A stretch of DNA of 64,000 nucleotides, taken from assembly GCF_001557325.1 (NCBI RefSeq), contig NZ_LSJS01000137.1:14589-78588 (forward strand), in the 5' to 3' direction. The stretch is from Erythrobacter donghaensis (GTDB lineage Bacteria > Pseudomonadota > Alphaproteobacteria > Sphingomonadales > Sphingomonadaceae). A model generated the notes under the pieces. That model ran no database searches. It had not been told where the DNA came from and was given only the letters and a program-made list of their open reading frames with translations. Below are positions 1 through 8,262 of this stretch, in pieces (positions within the stretch are counted from its first letter, which is position 1; the number at the start of each line of letters is the position of its first letter). The translations under genes and the position numbers were made by a program.

Positions 1-682
1 CCGCGCGTCCCATCGGGTTCAGCGAATTGCCCGAATTGCCGCCCGCGCCGCCGGGGTGCAGGCGCGCACTCATGCCCTTGGTCGGGAAGAGACCGGGGGC
101 GATGGCGTTGAAGCGCAGGCCATAGCGGCCCCACTCGGTCGCGAGGCTCTGGGTCATGGCGTTGATCGCGGTCTTGCTCATGGCCGAGGGCACCACGAAG
201 GCGCTGCCCGACCACACCCAGGTGGTGAGGATCGAGAGGAAGCTTGCACGCTTCTTCTCTGCAATCAGCCGCTTGCCGATGTCGAGCGTGACGTAGAACG
301 TCCCGCGCATCACGATGTCGGCGATGGCGTTGAAGCCGTTGACCGAGAGATCCTCGGTGCGGCTGATGAAGTTTCCGGCCGCGTTGTTGACCACGCCGGT
401 GAGCGCGCCGCCATCGGCCCAGATCGCGTCGACCATCGCGTGGATCGCGTCGGCATCGCGGATGTCGCAGGCATGGCCGACGATCTTGCCGCCGTGCAGC
501 GCGGTCAGTTCGGCGGCAGTCTCGTCGAGCTTGTTCTGGCGGCGGCCGCAGATGTAGACGGTCGCGCCCAGTTTGAGGAAAGCCTCGGCCATCTCGCGCC
601 CGAGGCCCGTGCCCCCGCCGGTGACAAGGATTCGCTCGCCCGCCATCAGGCCATCGCGGAACATCAGTTTCGAAGCGTCCAT
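1..682 (-). CDS. SDR family oxidoreductase, 2,4-dienoyl-CoA reductase-like (3' end outside window)
   Basis: The gene runs off the left edge, so the C-terminus is missing. It starts MDASKLMFRDGLMAGERILV and carries the NAD(P)-binding motif VTGGGTGLGREMAEAF near residue 20, then a VNNAAGNF motif. The usual SDR YxxxK is replaced by SAMSK in VPSAMSKTAINAMTQSLA. Loss of the Tyr is typical of the 2,4-dienoyl-CoA reductase branch, which reduces the dienoyl-CoA formed during beta-oxidation of unsaturated fatty acids using NADPH. It is the last visible gene of a minus-strand block with an acyl-CoA dehydrogenase 10 bases upstream, which supports a CoA-ester role. The exact substrate is not visible; a trans-2-enoyl-CoA reductase is the main alternative. 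Confidence 0.8.
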   Translation of the reverse strand, partial: MDASKLMFRDGLMAGERILVTGGGTGLGREMAEAFLKLGATVYICGRRQNKLDETAAELTALHGGKIVGHACDIRDADAIHAMVDAIWADGGALTGVVNNAAGNFISRTEDLSVNGFNAIADIVMRGTFYVTLDIGKRLIAEKKRASFLSILTTWVWSGSAFVVPSAMSKTAINAMTQSLATEWGRYGLRFNAIAPGLFPTKGMSARLHPGGAGGNSGNSLNPMGRA

Positions 683-692
683 TTCGGTTTCC

Positions 693-1901
693 TCAGAGAC
701 CGAGAACGGTCTTGGCAATGATGTTCTTCTGCACCTCGTCCGAGCCGCCGAAGATCGTCGAGGCGCGGTTGTTCAAGTATTTGCCCATCGCCGTCTGGGC
801 ATACTCGCTCCCCACGGGTTCGGGCGCCTCGTTGCCGTAGAGTGGGCGCTCCAAGGGCAGTTGCAGCGCGTCCGGGCCCAGCAATTCGAGGCGCAGCACA
901 TCGACCTGCTGGCCGATGTTCGAGCCGAGCAGTTTTACCAGCGAGGTCTGTGGCCCGGGCGCGCGGCCCTTGGCGAGTTCGGCGAGGATGCGCAGCTCGG
1001 TCACTTCAAGCGCCTCGGCCTCCAGGCGCACGCGGGCGAGGCGGTCGCGGAAGCGCGGATCGTGGGCGATTGCCCCGTTGACGCCCGAGGGCTGGGTCCG
1101 GGCGAGGCTTTCGAGCCGGTCGATGCTCTGGAGCAGCCGCGGCGCATAGCACGATCCGCCGCGCTCGTTCTCGAGCAGGAACTTGGCGATGCTCCACCCG
1201 GCGCCTTCCTCGCCGATGCGGTTGCAGGCGGGGGTGCGCGCGTCGGTGAAGAACACCGCGTTGACCTCGTGATCGCCCGACATCGAATAGATCGGCGTCA
1301 CCTCCACCCCCGGCTGGTCCATCGGCACCAGCAGGAAGCTGATCCCCCGCTGCTTCTTCACCGTGGCGTCGGTGCGCACGAGGGCGAAGATCCAGTCGGC
1401 GTGGTGCGCGTGGGTGGTCCAGATCTTGGAGCCGTTGATGACATACTCGTCGCCCTCGAGCCGCGCCGAGGTCTTGAGGCTGGCGAGATCGGAGCCGCTG
1501 CCGGGCTCGGAATAGCCCTGGCACCAGTAATCGTCACCCGACAGGATGCCCGGCAGGAAGCGCGCCTTCTGTTCGGGCGTGCCGAATTCGCAGATCACCG
1601 GGCCGACGAGACGCAGGCCGAGGATCGCGAGCGCGGGTGCGCCGGCGAGGGCGCATTCCTTTTCGAAGATGAATTTCTGGGTGGGCGTCCACCCTGTCCC
1701 TCCGTCCTCCTTGGGCCAGTGCGGGGCGACCCAGCCCTGCTTGTAGAGGATGCGGTGCCATTCCATTCCGATGTCCGGCTCGACGAACACCCCGGGCGTC
1801 CGGCGCGCGCCATCGCGCAGCCGCTCCGGCAGGTTGTGCGCAAGGAAGCTGCGCACTTCCTCGCGGAAAGCCAGATCCTCGGGCGAGAAGTCCATGTCCA
1901 T
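693..1901 (-). CDS. Acyl-CoA dehydrogenase family protein
   Basis: 402 residues, the usual length for the family. It oxidises an acyl-CoA to the 2-enoyl-CoA with FAD and passes electrons to ETF. Visible motifs are the N-terminal MDFSPEDLAFREEVRSFLA helix, the central WCQGYSEPGSGSDLASLKT flavin/substrate loop, SKIWTTHAHHADWIFALVRT, and the C-terminal IFGGSDEVQKNIIAKTVLGL. I chose the first ATG (MDMDFSPE); an in-frame TTG lies 15 bases further upstream and a second ATG two codons in. It sits between the ThuA-like gene and the dienoyl-CoA-reductase-like SDR in one minus-strand operon. The length and loop resemble the long FadE17/FadE26-type enzymes used for sterol, terpenoid or long-chain acids, but chain specificity cannot be read from sequence. 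Confidence 0.9.
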   Translation of the reverse strand: MDMDFSPEDLAFREEVRSFLAHNLPERLRDGARRTPGVFVEPDIGMEWHRILYKQGWVAPHWPKEDGGTGWTPTQKFIFEKECALAGAPALAILGLRLVGPVICEFGTPEQKARFLPGILSGDDYWCQGYSEPGSGSDLASLKTSARLEGDEYVINGSKIWTTHAHHADWIFALVRTDATVKKQRGISFLLVPMDQPGVEVTPIYSMSGDHEVNAVFFTDARTPACNRIGEEGAGWSIAKFLLENERGGSCYAPRLLQSIDRLESLARTQPSGVNGAIAHDPRFRDRLARVRLEAEALEVTELRILAELAKGRAPGPQTSLVKLLGSNIGQQVDVLRLELLGPDALQLPLERPLYGNEAPEPVGSEYAQTAMGKYLNNRASTIFGGSDEVQKNIIAKTVLGL

Positions 1902-1956
1902 TGCAATCAGTCCCAATCTCGATCCCGCAAGCTACGCGACTGCGGGCCCGGCAGCT

Positions 1957-2712
1957 TCATTCCCCGTCCCGCATCGCCCAAGCAATCGTGCGACGCAGAA
2001 GGTCGTAATAGACGTCGTAGTTCCACGCGCACATTTCCTTGTGCGGGTAGAAATCGGCCATGCCGGGCAGGTCATAGTGTCCGCGGCAATGGCCCAGCGC
2101 GTTGTATACAATGCGCCCCTTCCCGATATCCCTCGTATAAACGATAGGAACCGTGGTCTTTTCCCACGTGCTGTGGGTGAACCCGGTCGCCTCGCCTTCG
2201 AAGGTGGTCTGCATCAGCGTCTCGATCGGCGCGGTGGTCTTGGAGAGGTAGAGCTCGTCCACCACCTCGAAGTCCTCGATCCCGCGGGTCAGCTCGTGGT
2301 CCTTGTTGACCACCTCGACCGGGAACCTGTCGATCGGCGGGTGGGCGACGAACTGCGTGCCGAGCATGTCCATCACGTCGGGGCGCTCGTCGGGGGCATC
2401 GACCAGCCCTTCCGCGGTAAAGACGAGGATCGAGTTGGTGCCATGGAGCGCCATCCACTTGCCGCCCTTCTCCATCCACGCCTTCAGCTGCTGCGCCTGC
2501 TCGCGGGTCGGCATCAGGTCGCAGGTGTAGGTGATGAGGAAGCGGCACTGGTCGAGCCGCTCGAGCCCCGAATAGTCCGCCGCCACGGTGGTGCGGATAT
2601 GCGGGTGTTCGGCGAGCAGCTTGAGGATTTCGAGCCGGGGGTAGTCGATATCGTGATACTTGCCCGCGGCGATGAAATGCGCGTCGATGCGGGTGGCGGG
2701 TTGCTGTGCCAT
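1957..2712 (-). CDS. ThuA-like domain protein
   Basis: 251 residues with no signal peptide. The fold is suggested by the flavodoxin/glutamine-amidotransferase-like pattern HFIAAGKYHDIDYPRLEILK, CRFLITYTCDLMPT, the GGKWMALHGTNS nucleophile-elbow region and IDRFPVEVVNKDHELTRGI near the C-terminal half, all typical of ThuA (trehalose utilisation)-type proteins. ThuA proteins have been linked to oxidation of disaccharides to keto-sugars, but many family members sit in unrelated operons and have no known reaction. Here it lies one base from the stop of an SDR and about 55 bases ahead of the acyl-CoA dehydrogenase, so it probably serves the CoA-ester pathway rather than sugars. Function is unassigned. 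Confidence 0.8.
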   Translation of the reverse strand: MAQQPATRIDAHFIAAGKYHDIDYPRLEILKLLAEHPHIRTTVAADYSGLERLDQCRFLITYTCDLMPTREQAQQLKAWMEKGGKWMALHGTNSILVFTAEGLVDAPDERPDVMDMLGTQFVAHPPIDRFPVEVVNKDHELTRGIEDFEVVDELYLSKTTAPIETLMQTTFEGEATGFTHSTWEKTTVPIVYTRDIGKGRIVYNALGHCRGHYDLPGMADFYPHKEMCAWNYDVYYDLLRRTIAWAMRDGE

Positions 2713-2713
2713 G

Positions 2714-3487
2714 CTAGCTCCTGATGCTGCCGCCGCCGTCCACGGTCAGGTCGCAGCCGGTGGTGAAGCTCGCCTCGTCGGAGGCGAGGAAGACCACCGC
2801 GCGGGCGACTTCCTCGGGCTCGCCGATGCGGTTCATCGGGTGGGTGGCGGCGAACTGGGTCTCGATCGCCTCGGGGTCGGCGGCACCCGAGAACTTGTAG
2901 CGATCATACATCGGGGTGCGGATCGCGCCGGGGTGGACCATGTTGACGCGGATCGGGAGGCCCCTTTCCGCCAGGTCGAGCGCGACCGACTGGGTGAGGC
3001 CCCTGAGGCCGGTCTTCGAAGCGCTGTAGGCCGCGACGAAGGCCGCCGGGCGCAGCGCGATCATCGAGCCGATGTTGACGATGGCGCAGGCCTCGCCGCT
3101 CGCCTCCATCGCCGGGATCGCGGCGCGCATCCCGTAGAAGGGGCCGTTGAGGTTGATGTCGATGGTCCGCTCCCACACGTCGAGCGCGCCGTCGGGGACG
3201 TTGCCGGGTTCGGAGATGCCCGCGATGTTGCACAGCACCGTGAGCTTGCCGAAGCGCGCAAGGGTGGCGGCGACGGCGGCTTCCCATTGCGCGAGGTGGC
3301 GGACATCGAGATGCGTTGCCGCCGCCCGCTCGCCCAGTTCAGCCGCTAGTGCCTGCGCCTTTTCGAGCTGCACATCGCCGAGCATCACGCTGCCGCCCTC
3401 GGCGACGATCAGGCGCGCAACCGCAGCCCCGATCCCCTCCGCGCCGCCCGATACGAGCGCGACCTTGCCCCGCATCCGGGTGCTCAT
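2714..3487 (-). CDS. SDR family NAD(P)-dependent oxidoreductase
   Basis: 257 residues, classical SDR length. The Rossmann motif SGGAEGIGAAVARLIV is at the N-terminus, DVQ at the end of beta-2 favours NAD over NADP, CNIAGIS is the NNAG-type motif, and the catalytic Ser plus YSASK are present (SMIALRPAAFVAAYSASKTG). The C-terminus FTTGCDLTVDGGGSIRS is typical of 3-oxoacyl or hydroxysteroid dehydrogenases in this family. The start codon overlaps the stop of the thiolase-like gene by four bases (ATGA), so the two are translationally coupled. A 3-hydroxyacyl-CoA or hydroxysteroid dehydrogenase role fits the operon; substrate is not determined. Confidence 0.88.
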   Translation of the reverse strand: MSTRMRGKVALVSGGAEGIGAAVARLIVAEGGSVMLGDVQLEKAQALAAELGERAAATHLDVRHLAQWEAAVAATLARFGKLTVLCNIAGISEPGNVPDGALDVWERTIDINLNGPFYGMRAAIPAMEASGEACAIVNIGSMIALRPAAFVAAYSASKTGLRGLTQSVALDLAERGLPIRVNMVHPGAIRTPMYDRYKFSGAADPEAIETQFAATHPMNRIGEPEEVARAVVFLASDEASFTTGCDLTVDGGGSIRS

Positions 3488-4638
3488 TCGCGCTCCAGAA
3501 TCGCGACGCCCGAGAGGCCGGGGGCGCCGTAAACGTGGGAGTAGCCGAAGCGGACCTTGCCGGGCACCTGCCGCTCACCCGCGCGGCCGCGCAGCTGGGT
3601 GACGTTCTCGTAGACCTGCCTGAGGCCTGAAGCGCCGATCGGCTCCCCGCAGGCGAGGCACCCGCCATCGGTGTTGACCGGCAGCTTGCCGCCCCTGATC
3701 TCGGTCCAGCCATTGGCGAGCCATTCCTCCTGCTCGCCATCCTTGCAGAAGCCGTTTTCGGCCATGTGCATGATCTCCGCGCCGCTTTCGGTGTCCTGCA
3801 ATTGTGCGACCGAGATGTCCTCCGGCCCGATCCCGGCCTTCTCGAAGGCGGCCTTGCTGGCGAGGACGGTGGGCTTGCCGCCCTCCTCGATGCTTATGCC
3901 GGGCTGGAACACCTCGAAGGAATTGGGCGGGCGGGTCTTCACCGCCACGGCCCGGATCTTCACCCCGTCCGCGCCCAGTTCCTTCATCTTCTTCTCGGAT
4001 GCGAGGATCAGCGCCACTGCACCCTCCGCGGGCGAGCAGAACATGTATTTGGTCAGCGGGTCGTTGATCATCGGCGCGTTCATGATCGTGTCGAGATCGA
4101 CCGGACTGCGCCGCCAGGCGTGGGGCGTGATCGTGCCGTTGCGGAAGGCTTTCTCGGCCACCCGCCCGAGCGTGGTGCGGCTGATGCCGTGGAGCTGCAT
4201 GTAGCGCTGGATCTTCAGGGCGAAGAATTGCGTTGTCAGCATCATGCCGGTCTGGCCGTACCATTCGGGCAGGCCATAGTCGGCGGGCTTGGCGTTGAAC
4301 GCACCCCTCGGATGCTTGTCGAAGCCGACCGCGAGGGCAAGGTCATACATCCCGCTGGCGATCGCCTGCTGCGAGGCGGCGAGCGCGCTGCCGCCGGTCG
4401 CGCAGCCATTGGCGACATTGGTGAAGGGCAGACTGGTCAGCCCCAGCTCGTTGACCATGATGTCGGCATTGCCCGCCGCTGCCGAGCCGCCATAGGCGCA
4501 TTCGATATCGGGCCATTCAAGCCCCGCATCCTTCAGCGCCTCGCGCACGGCATGGACGCCCTGTTCGCGGCCCGAGCGGCTGTCGGTGCGGCCGAAGGGG
4601 TGGATCCCCGCGCCGATGATATAGACGTTCTCGCTCAT
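3484..4638 (-). CDS. Thiolase-fold lipid-transfer protein / acetyl-CoA acetyltransferase family
   Basis: 384 residues, SCP-x/Ltp-type thiolase fold. The first catalytic-loop Cys is in ANGCATGGSALAASQQAI near residue 80. The later loop reads NTDGGCLACGEPIGASGLRQ, where the usual GHP histidine is replaced by Glu. That GEP form is seen in thiolase-like enzymes that work with a DUF35 partner, including retro-aldolases such as Ltp2 of steroid side-chain degradation, so C-C cleavage by retro-aldol chemistry is as likely as a Claisen thiolase reaction. The start overlaps the stop of the DUF35 remnant (ATGA), which is the expected partner position. Since that partner is truncated here, the complex may be impaired unless another DUF35 protein exists elsewhere. 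Confidence 0.85.
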   Translation of the reverse strand: MSENVYIIGAGIHPFGRTDSRSGREQGVHAVREALKDAGLEWPDIECAYGGSAAAGNADIMVNELGLTSLPFTNVANGCATGGSALAASQQAIASGMYDLALAVGFDKHPRGAFNAKPADYGLPEWYGQTGMMLTTQFFALKIQRYMQLHGISRTTLGRVAEKAFRNGTITPHAWRRSPVDLDTIMNAPMINDPLTKYMFCSPAEGAVALILASEKKMKELGADGVKIRAVAVKTRPPNSFEVFQPGISIEEGGKPTVLASKAAFEKAGIGPEDISVAQLQDTESGAEIMHMAENGFCKDGEQEEWLANGWTEIRGGKLPVNTDGGCLACGEPIGASGLRQVYENVTQLRGRAGERQVPGKVRFGYSHVYGAPGLSGVAILERE

Positions 4639-4967
4639 GCGGCTTTGCTTTCGGATAGGGCGACGGGGCGGAAGGCGAAGGTGTCGTACCGTGCGTTGAA
4701 CGGCACGATGCAGAACTCGAGCTCCATGCCGAGGTGGAGATCCTCGAGCCGCGCATCGACGATCCGGCTTTCGACGATCACCTCGCCCGGCAACTCGACA
4801 TAGCCGAGAAGGAAGGGCTGGAAATCGGGCGGGCCTTCGCCGGGGCCGGAGCCGGGGCCTTCATAGGGCTCCTTCGGGAGGAAGCCCTGACTGGTCCACG
4901 ACCACAGCGTGCCGCGGCGCGAGAGCTTGCAGGGCTCGACGCCCTCGGCCGCATCGCCGACCGGCAT
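4635..4967 (-). pseudogene. DUF35 OB-fold protein, 5'-truncated
   Basis: The frame reading GQIVFPMPVGDAAEGVEPCKL, SRRGTLWSWTSQGFLPKEPY and ending VPFNARYDTFAFRPVAL is the OB-fold of a DUF35 (ChsH2-like) partner of thiolase-fold enzymes. The N-terminal helices and the first Cys pair of the rubredoxin-like zinc ribbon, normally about 30-40 residues, are missing. Recognisable coding begins abruptly near 4996, exactly where the molybdopterin oxidoreductase reading frame loses sense. The only ATG left in frame (4967) falls inside the OB-fold, giving 110 residues. The stop overlaps the thiolase-like start. I read this as a remnant left by a deletion that removed the 3' part of the oxidoreductase and the 5' part of this gene, but an assembly error would look the same. 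Confidence 0.65.
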
Positions 4968-6571
4968 CGGGAAGACGATCTGCCCCGAAGGCAGCCCGCC
5001 ACGGCGAGGTCGAGGAATTCCTGCTTGGTGGGCTTCCTGTCCATCGGCAGCGGGCCGCCGGCGAGGTTCATGGTGATCCCGAGATGCTTCGCCAGCGTCC
5101 AGAACATCTCGTATTCGTCGATGCAGTCGCCCGGCGCTTCGACCACCGCCTCGGTGTAGCGGGCGTAGGGCTCCTCGTGCCACCATTCGGAGAGGCTGGT
5201 GATGTCCTCGCGCTCGAGGCATTGCGAGGGCGCGAGCACCACGTCGGCGCGTTTCGCGCTCGCGCTCATCCACGGGTCGATCTGCACGAACAGCTCGAGA
5301 TCATCGAGCGCGCGGGCCATCTTGAGCTGATCGGGGAAGCCCACCACCGGATTGCCGCCGACCGAGATCAGCGCGCGCACCTGGCCCTCGCCGGGGGTGA
5401 GGATCTCGTCGGCGAGCACGTTGCAGGGCATTTCCCAGCCCAGGTGCCCGAGGCCGCGGAAGCGCGACTTGGGCATGCCTTCGGCCCCGAACATCGGCAC
5501 CGGCGGGCCGACCTGCGCGCGGCGTGCGGTCTGGTAGGGGCTGAAGACGCCGGGGATCGCAGCCTTCTCGCCCTCCTGCTTGAAGCGGGCGCAGATCGTG
5601 TTGAGGCACACGACGAGATACTCGGTCAGCGTCCCGTTGCCCGCCATTTCGGGGCCGGTGCCTGTCACCGCGCAGCCCTTCGTGCCGCTGGCGAACATCC
5701 GTGCGGCGGCGACCAGCTGGTCTGTGTCGAGCCCCGCGCGTGTCGCGGCGACCTCGGGCGGGAAGGCCTTCACCGCCTCGGCGAGTTCGTCGAACCCGTC
5801 GACATGCGCGGCGACGAAATTGCGGTCATACAGCCCCTCGGCGATGATCACATTGAGCATCCCTGCCAGCATCGCCGGGTCCTCGCCGGGCTTTACGGGC
5901 AGGTAGATGTCGGCGAGCCGCGCGACATCGCTCTCGCGCGGGTCGGCGACGATCAGCTTGAGGCCCTCCGCCTGCTTGTCGCGGATGCGGCGCGAGGGGC
6001 TGAAGGGCGGCACGCCGCCGACGGGCGAGTAGTGCGAGACGATCGGATTGTTGCCGATGAAGAAGGCGACGTCGCTCTCGGAGAAGGTGTTCGGCCCCGC
6101 CATCCACTTGCCGTAGCGTGCGGTGGTGAAGACCTTCGCCGGCTGGTCGAGCGTCACCGAGGTGTAGAAATTGCGGCTCCCCAGGCCTTGCGCAAAGCTC
6201 AGCGAGGCGGCCATCGCGGCCGAGTTCTGGAACCCGCCCGAGCCCATGAAGACCGCGACCGAATGCGGGCCGTGGGTGTCGATGATCCGCCGCAGTTCGG
6301 ATGCCACATGGGCCAGCGCCTCGGCCATCGGGGTCGGGACGAATTCGCCCGCGTCGTTCCTCACCAGCGAATGATGCAGCCGGTCTTGCGAATTGTGGCT
6401 GTCGGGCAGCTCGCGGCCCTTCATGCAGGTGTAACCGCCAAAGGCCGGATCGTCGGGATCGCCGCGCACCTCGACGACGCGCTTGCCGTTCGGGCCGTCG
6501 ACAATGTCGACCTCCATCGCGCAATTGGCATGGCAGAAGCGGCAGAAGGTCTTGCGAGTCTGAACGCCCAT
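4778..6571 (-). CDS. Molybdopterin-dependent oxidoreductase, C-terminally truncated
   Basis: The protein starts MGVQTRKTFCRFCHANCAME after a good GGGGAGAG ribosome site. The CxxCxxxC near residue 10 matches the 4Fe-4S motif of the DMSO-reductase/formate-dehydrogenase superfamily, followed by GDPDDPAFGGYTCMKGR and the molybdopterin-binding core (FIGNNPIVSH, LIVADPRESDVARLADIYL, GGNPVVGFPDQLKMA, VLAPSQCLEREDIT). Sense is lost after QEFLDLAVAGC (about 4991); the remaining 70 or so codons to the stop at 4778 are an Arg/Ser-rich out-of-frame read of the DUF35 gene. The C-terminal dinucleotide-binding domain (about 150 residues expected) is absent, so the product is probably inactive. A mobA gene lies 1.2 kb away. 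The physiological substrate is unknown. Confidence 0.75.
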   Translation of the reverse strand: MGVQTRKTFCRFCHANCAMEVDIVDGPNGKRVVEVRGDPDDPAFGGYTCMKGRELPDSHNSQDRLHHSLVRNDAGEFVPTPMAEALAHVASELRRIIDTHGPHSVAVFMGSGGFQNSAAMAASLSFAQGLGSRNFYTSVTLDQPAKVFTTARYGKWMAGPNTFSESDVAFFIGNNPIVSHYSPVGGVPPFSPSRRIRDKQAEGLKLIVADPRESDVARLADIYLPVKPGEDPAMLAGMLNVIIAEGLYDRNFVAAHVDGFDELAEAVKAFPPEVAATRAGLDTDQLVAAARMFASGTKGCAVTGTGPEMAGNGTLTEYLVVCLNTICARFKQEGEKAAIPGVFSPYQTARRAQVGPPVPMFGAEGMPKSRFRGLGHLGWEMPCNVLADEILTPGEGQVRALISVGGNPVVGFPDQLKMARALDDLELFVQIDPWMSASAKRADVVLAPSQCLEREDITSLSEWWHEEPYARYTEAVVEAPGDCIDEYEMFWTLAKHLGITMNLAGGPLPMDRKPTKQEFLDLAVAGCLRGRSSSRCRSAMRPRASSPASSRAAARCGRGPVRASSRRSPMKAPAPAPAKARPISSPSFSAMSSCRAR

Positions 6572-6695
6572 GATTGCTCTCCCCGGAGTAACGGCAAGAC
6601 TACCACAGGGGCGGGCGCGCTCGACTGACACTTTTGTCCGTGGAGACCCCGCGCGCGGCCCCGCAATAGGGCAGGAAACGCAGGGAGACTGACCG

Positions 6696-7700
6696 ATGCC
6701 CACCACCACCCGCCAATGGCTCCTGAACGGCCACCCGCGCGGCCGCGGGATCGAGATCGACAATGATTTCAGGCTGGTGGAAACCCGGCTCCGCGATCCC
6801 GCACCCGGCGAGATGCTGCTGAAGACGCATTATCTCGGCTTCGATCCGGCGCAGAAGGGCTGGATGGAGAACATCGCCGATTACGTCGCGCCCATGAACA
6901 TCGGCGACGTGATGCGCGGCTCGGGCATCTGCGAGGTGGTCGCGAGCAATGGCGGGCGCTTCGCGGTGGGCGACATGGTGTTCGGCACCACCGGCTGGAC
7001 CGAGTTTCTGGTCACCGACGGCAAGGAGCTGACCAGGGTCGAGACCGAATTGTCGCCCACCGCGGTGCTCTCCGTGCTGGGGACCACGGGGCTGACCGCC
7101 TATTGCGGGCTGTTCAAGGTGGGCAGGCCCGTGGCGGGCGACACCGTGCTGGTGAGTGGCGCAGCGGGCGCGACGGGGAGCATCGTCGGCCAGCTCGCCA
7201 GGATCGCCGGGTGCCGCGTGGTCGGCATCGCAGGCGGGCAGGACAAGTGCGACTGGCTCGTCAAGGAAGCGGGCTACGACGCCGCGATCGACTACAAGGC
7301 GGGCGGGGTAAAGGAGCAGATCCGGCAGCACTGCCCTCGCGGGGTCGACGTGATCTACGACAATGTCGGCGGCAAGATCCTGAACGACATGCTCGCCTGC
7401 ATCGCCACCGGCGCACGGGTGGTGATCTGCGGCGGGATCAGCCGCTACGAGACCGGGACGCTGCCCGCGGGGCCCGAGAACTACTTCAACCTCGTCTTCC
7501 GGCGGGGCACGATGGCAGGCTTCATCGTGCTCGACTGGGCGAGCGAGTTCCCCGGCATCCGCAAGCGGCTCGAGGGCTTCGTCAAGGACGGGAGCCTGAA
7601 GTATCAGGAGGACATCCAGCACGGCTTCGAGAACGCCCCGGCGACCCTGCAGCGGCTGTTCACCGGGCAGAACCGCGGCAAGCAGATGCTGAAGCTGTGA
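6696..7700 (+). CDS. NADP-dependent MDR-family oxidoreductase, prostaglandin reductase/CurA-like
   Basis: 334 residues, zinc-free medium-chain dehydrogenase/reductase. N-terminal GroES-like fold holds MLLKTHYLGFDPAQKGWM, typical of the leukotriene B4 dehydrogenase / prostaglandin reductase / CurA branch. The Rossmann motif is VSGAAGATGSIVGQLARIAG, followed by VDVIYDNVGGKILN and the C-terminal FENAPATLQRLFTGQNRGKQ. No zinc-binding cysteines are visible. Such enzymes reduce the C=C bond of alpha,beta-unsaturated ketones or aldehydes with NADPH. It is divergently transcribed from the molybdopterin oxidoreductase across 124 bases that must hold both promoters, which loosely links it to the catabolic block to the left. 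Natural substrate is not deducible. Confidence 0.88.
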   Translation: MPTTTRQWLLNGHPRGRGIEIDNDFRLVETRLRDPAPGEMLLKTHYLGFDPAQKGWMENIADYVAPMNIGDVMRGSGICEVVASNGGRFAVGDMVFGTTGWTEFLVTDGKELTRVETELSPTAVLSVLGTTGLTAYCGLFKVGRPVAGDTVLVSGAAGATGSIVGQLARIAGCRVVGIAGGQDKCDWLVKEAGYDAAIDYKAGGVKEQIRQHCPRGVDVIYDNVGGKILNDMLACIATGARVVICGGISRYETGTLPAGPENYFNLVFRRGTMAGFIVLDWASEFPGIRKRLEGFVKDGSLKYQEDIQHGFENAPATLQRLFTGQNRGKQMLKL

Positions 7701-7704
7701 CGCC

Positions 7705-8262
7705 TCAGGCCGGGGGCAGGTCCTCCGGCCGGTTGACGTTCATCAGCGCACGTGGAAGCTCCACCCGCCGCGCGGCCACGTGGTCGGCGAAGCGGTAGAG
7801 CGAGCGGCCTCCCTGCGCGAGGAAGCTCTCCAGCGCCGCCCCCGCCGCGACCGGCCACAGTCCCACCACCGGCTGGCTCTCGACGATCGCCGCGCACTCG
7901 CCCGCCAGCGTCACGGCAAGATCGAAAGGCAGGTCGGGCACATCTACCCCGGCGGAGAGCACATGGGCAAAGCCCCTCTCCCCGGCATGGCGCAGCGCCG
8001 CCGCCAGCCCGCCGAGCGGGCCGAGCCCCGCCTCGGGCCAATCGGGGAGGCACGCGAACCCGGGCTCCTCGCGCCCGCACACCACCACACCCGCGCACTG
8101 CGCGGCGAGCGCGGCGGCGACCCGGTCGATCAACCGCGCGCCCTCGAAGAGCGCCTGCGCCTTGTCGCTGCCGAAGCGCCGCGCCTGTCCGCCGGCGAGG
8201 ATCGCGCCCAGAAGCACGGGGGTGCTGTCAGTCGAAGGCCTCGGTCGCATTGCCCTCGGCAT
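7705..8262 (-). CDS. mobA: Molybdenum cofactor guanylyltransferase
   Basis: About 185 residues. MobA attaches GMP to molybdopterin to make the guanine dinucleotide cofactor of DMSO-reductase-family enzymes. The GTP-binding signature AILAGGQARRFGSDKAQALF is near the N-terminus, with the GPLGGLAAAL and SAGVDVPDLPFDLA motifs after it and the C-terminal NVNRPEDLPP typical of the family. The start is uncertain: ATG at 8262 follows GGAGGGG, ATG at 8250 follows GAGGG, and a GTG at 8217 would avoid overlap with the ABM gene, which ends at 8228. It is convergent with the MDR gene, leaving only four bases between stops. Its presence near the truncated molybdoenzyme fits a common pathway. Confidence 0.88.
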   Translation of the reverse strand: MPRAMRPRPSTDSTPVLLGAILAGGQARRFGSDKAQALFEGARLIDRVAAALAAQCAGVVVCGREEPGFACLPDWPEAGLGPLGGLAAALRHAGERGFAHVLSAGVDVPDLPFDLAVTLAGECAAIVESQPVVGLWPVAAGAALESFLAQGGRSLYRFADHVAARRVELPRALMNVNRPEDLPPA

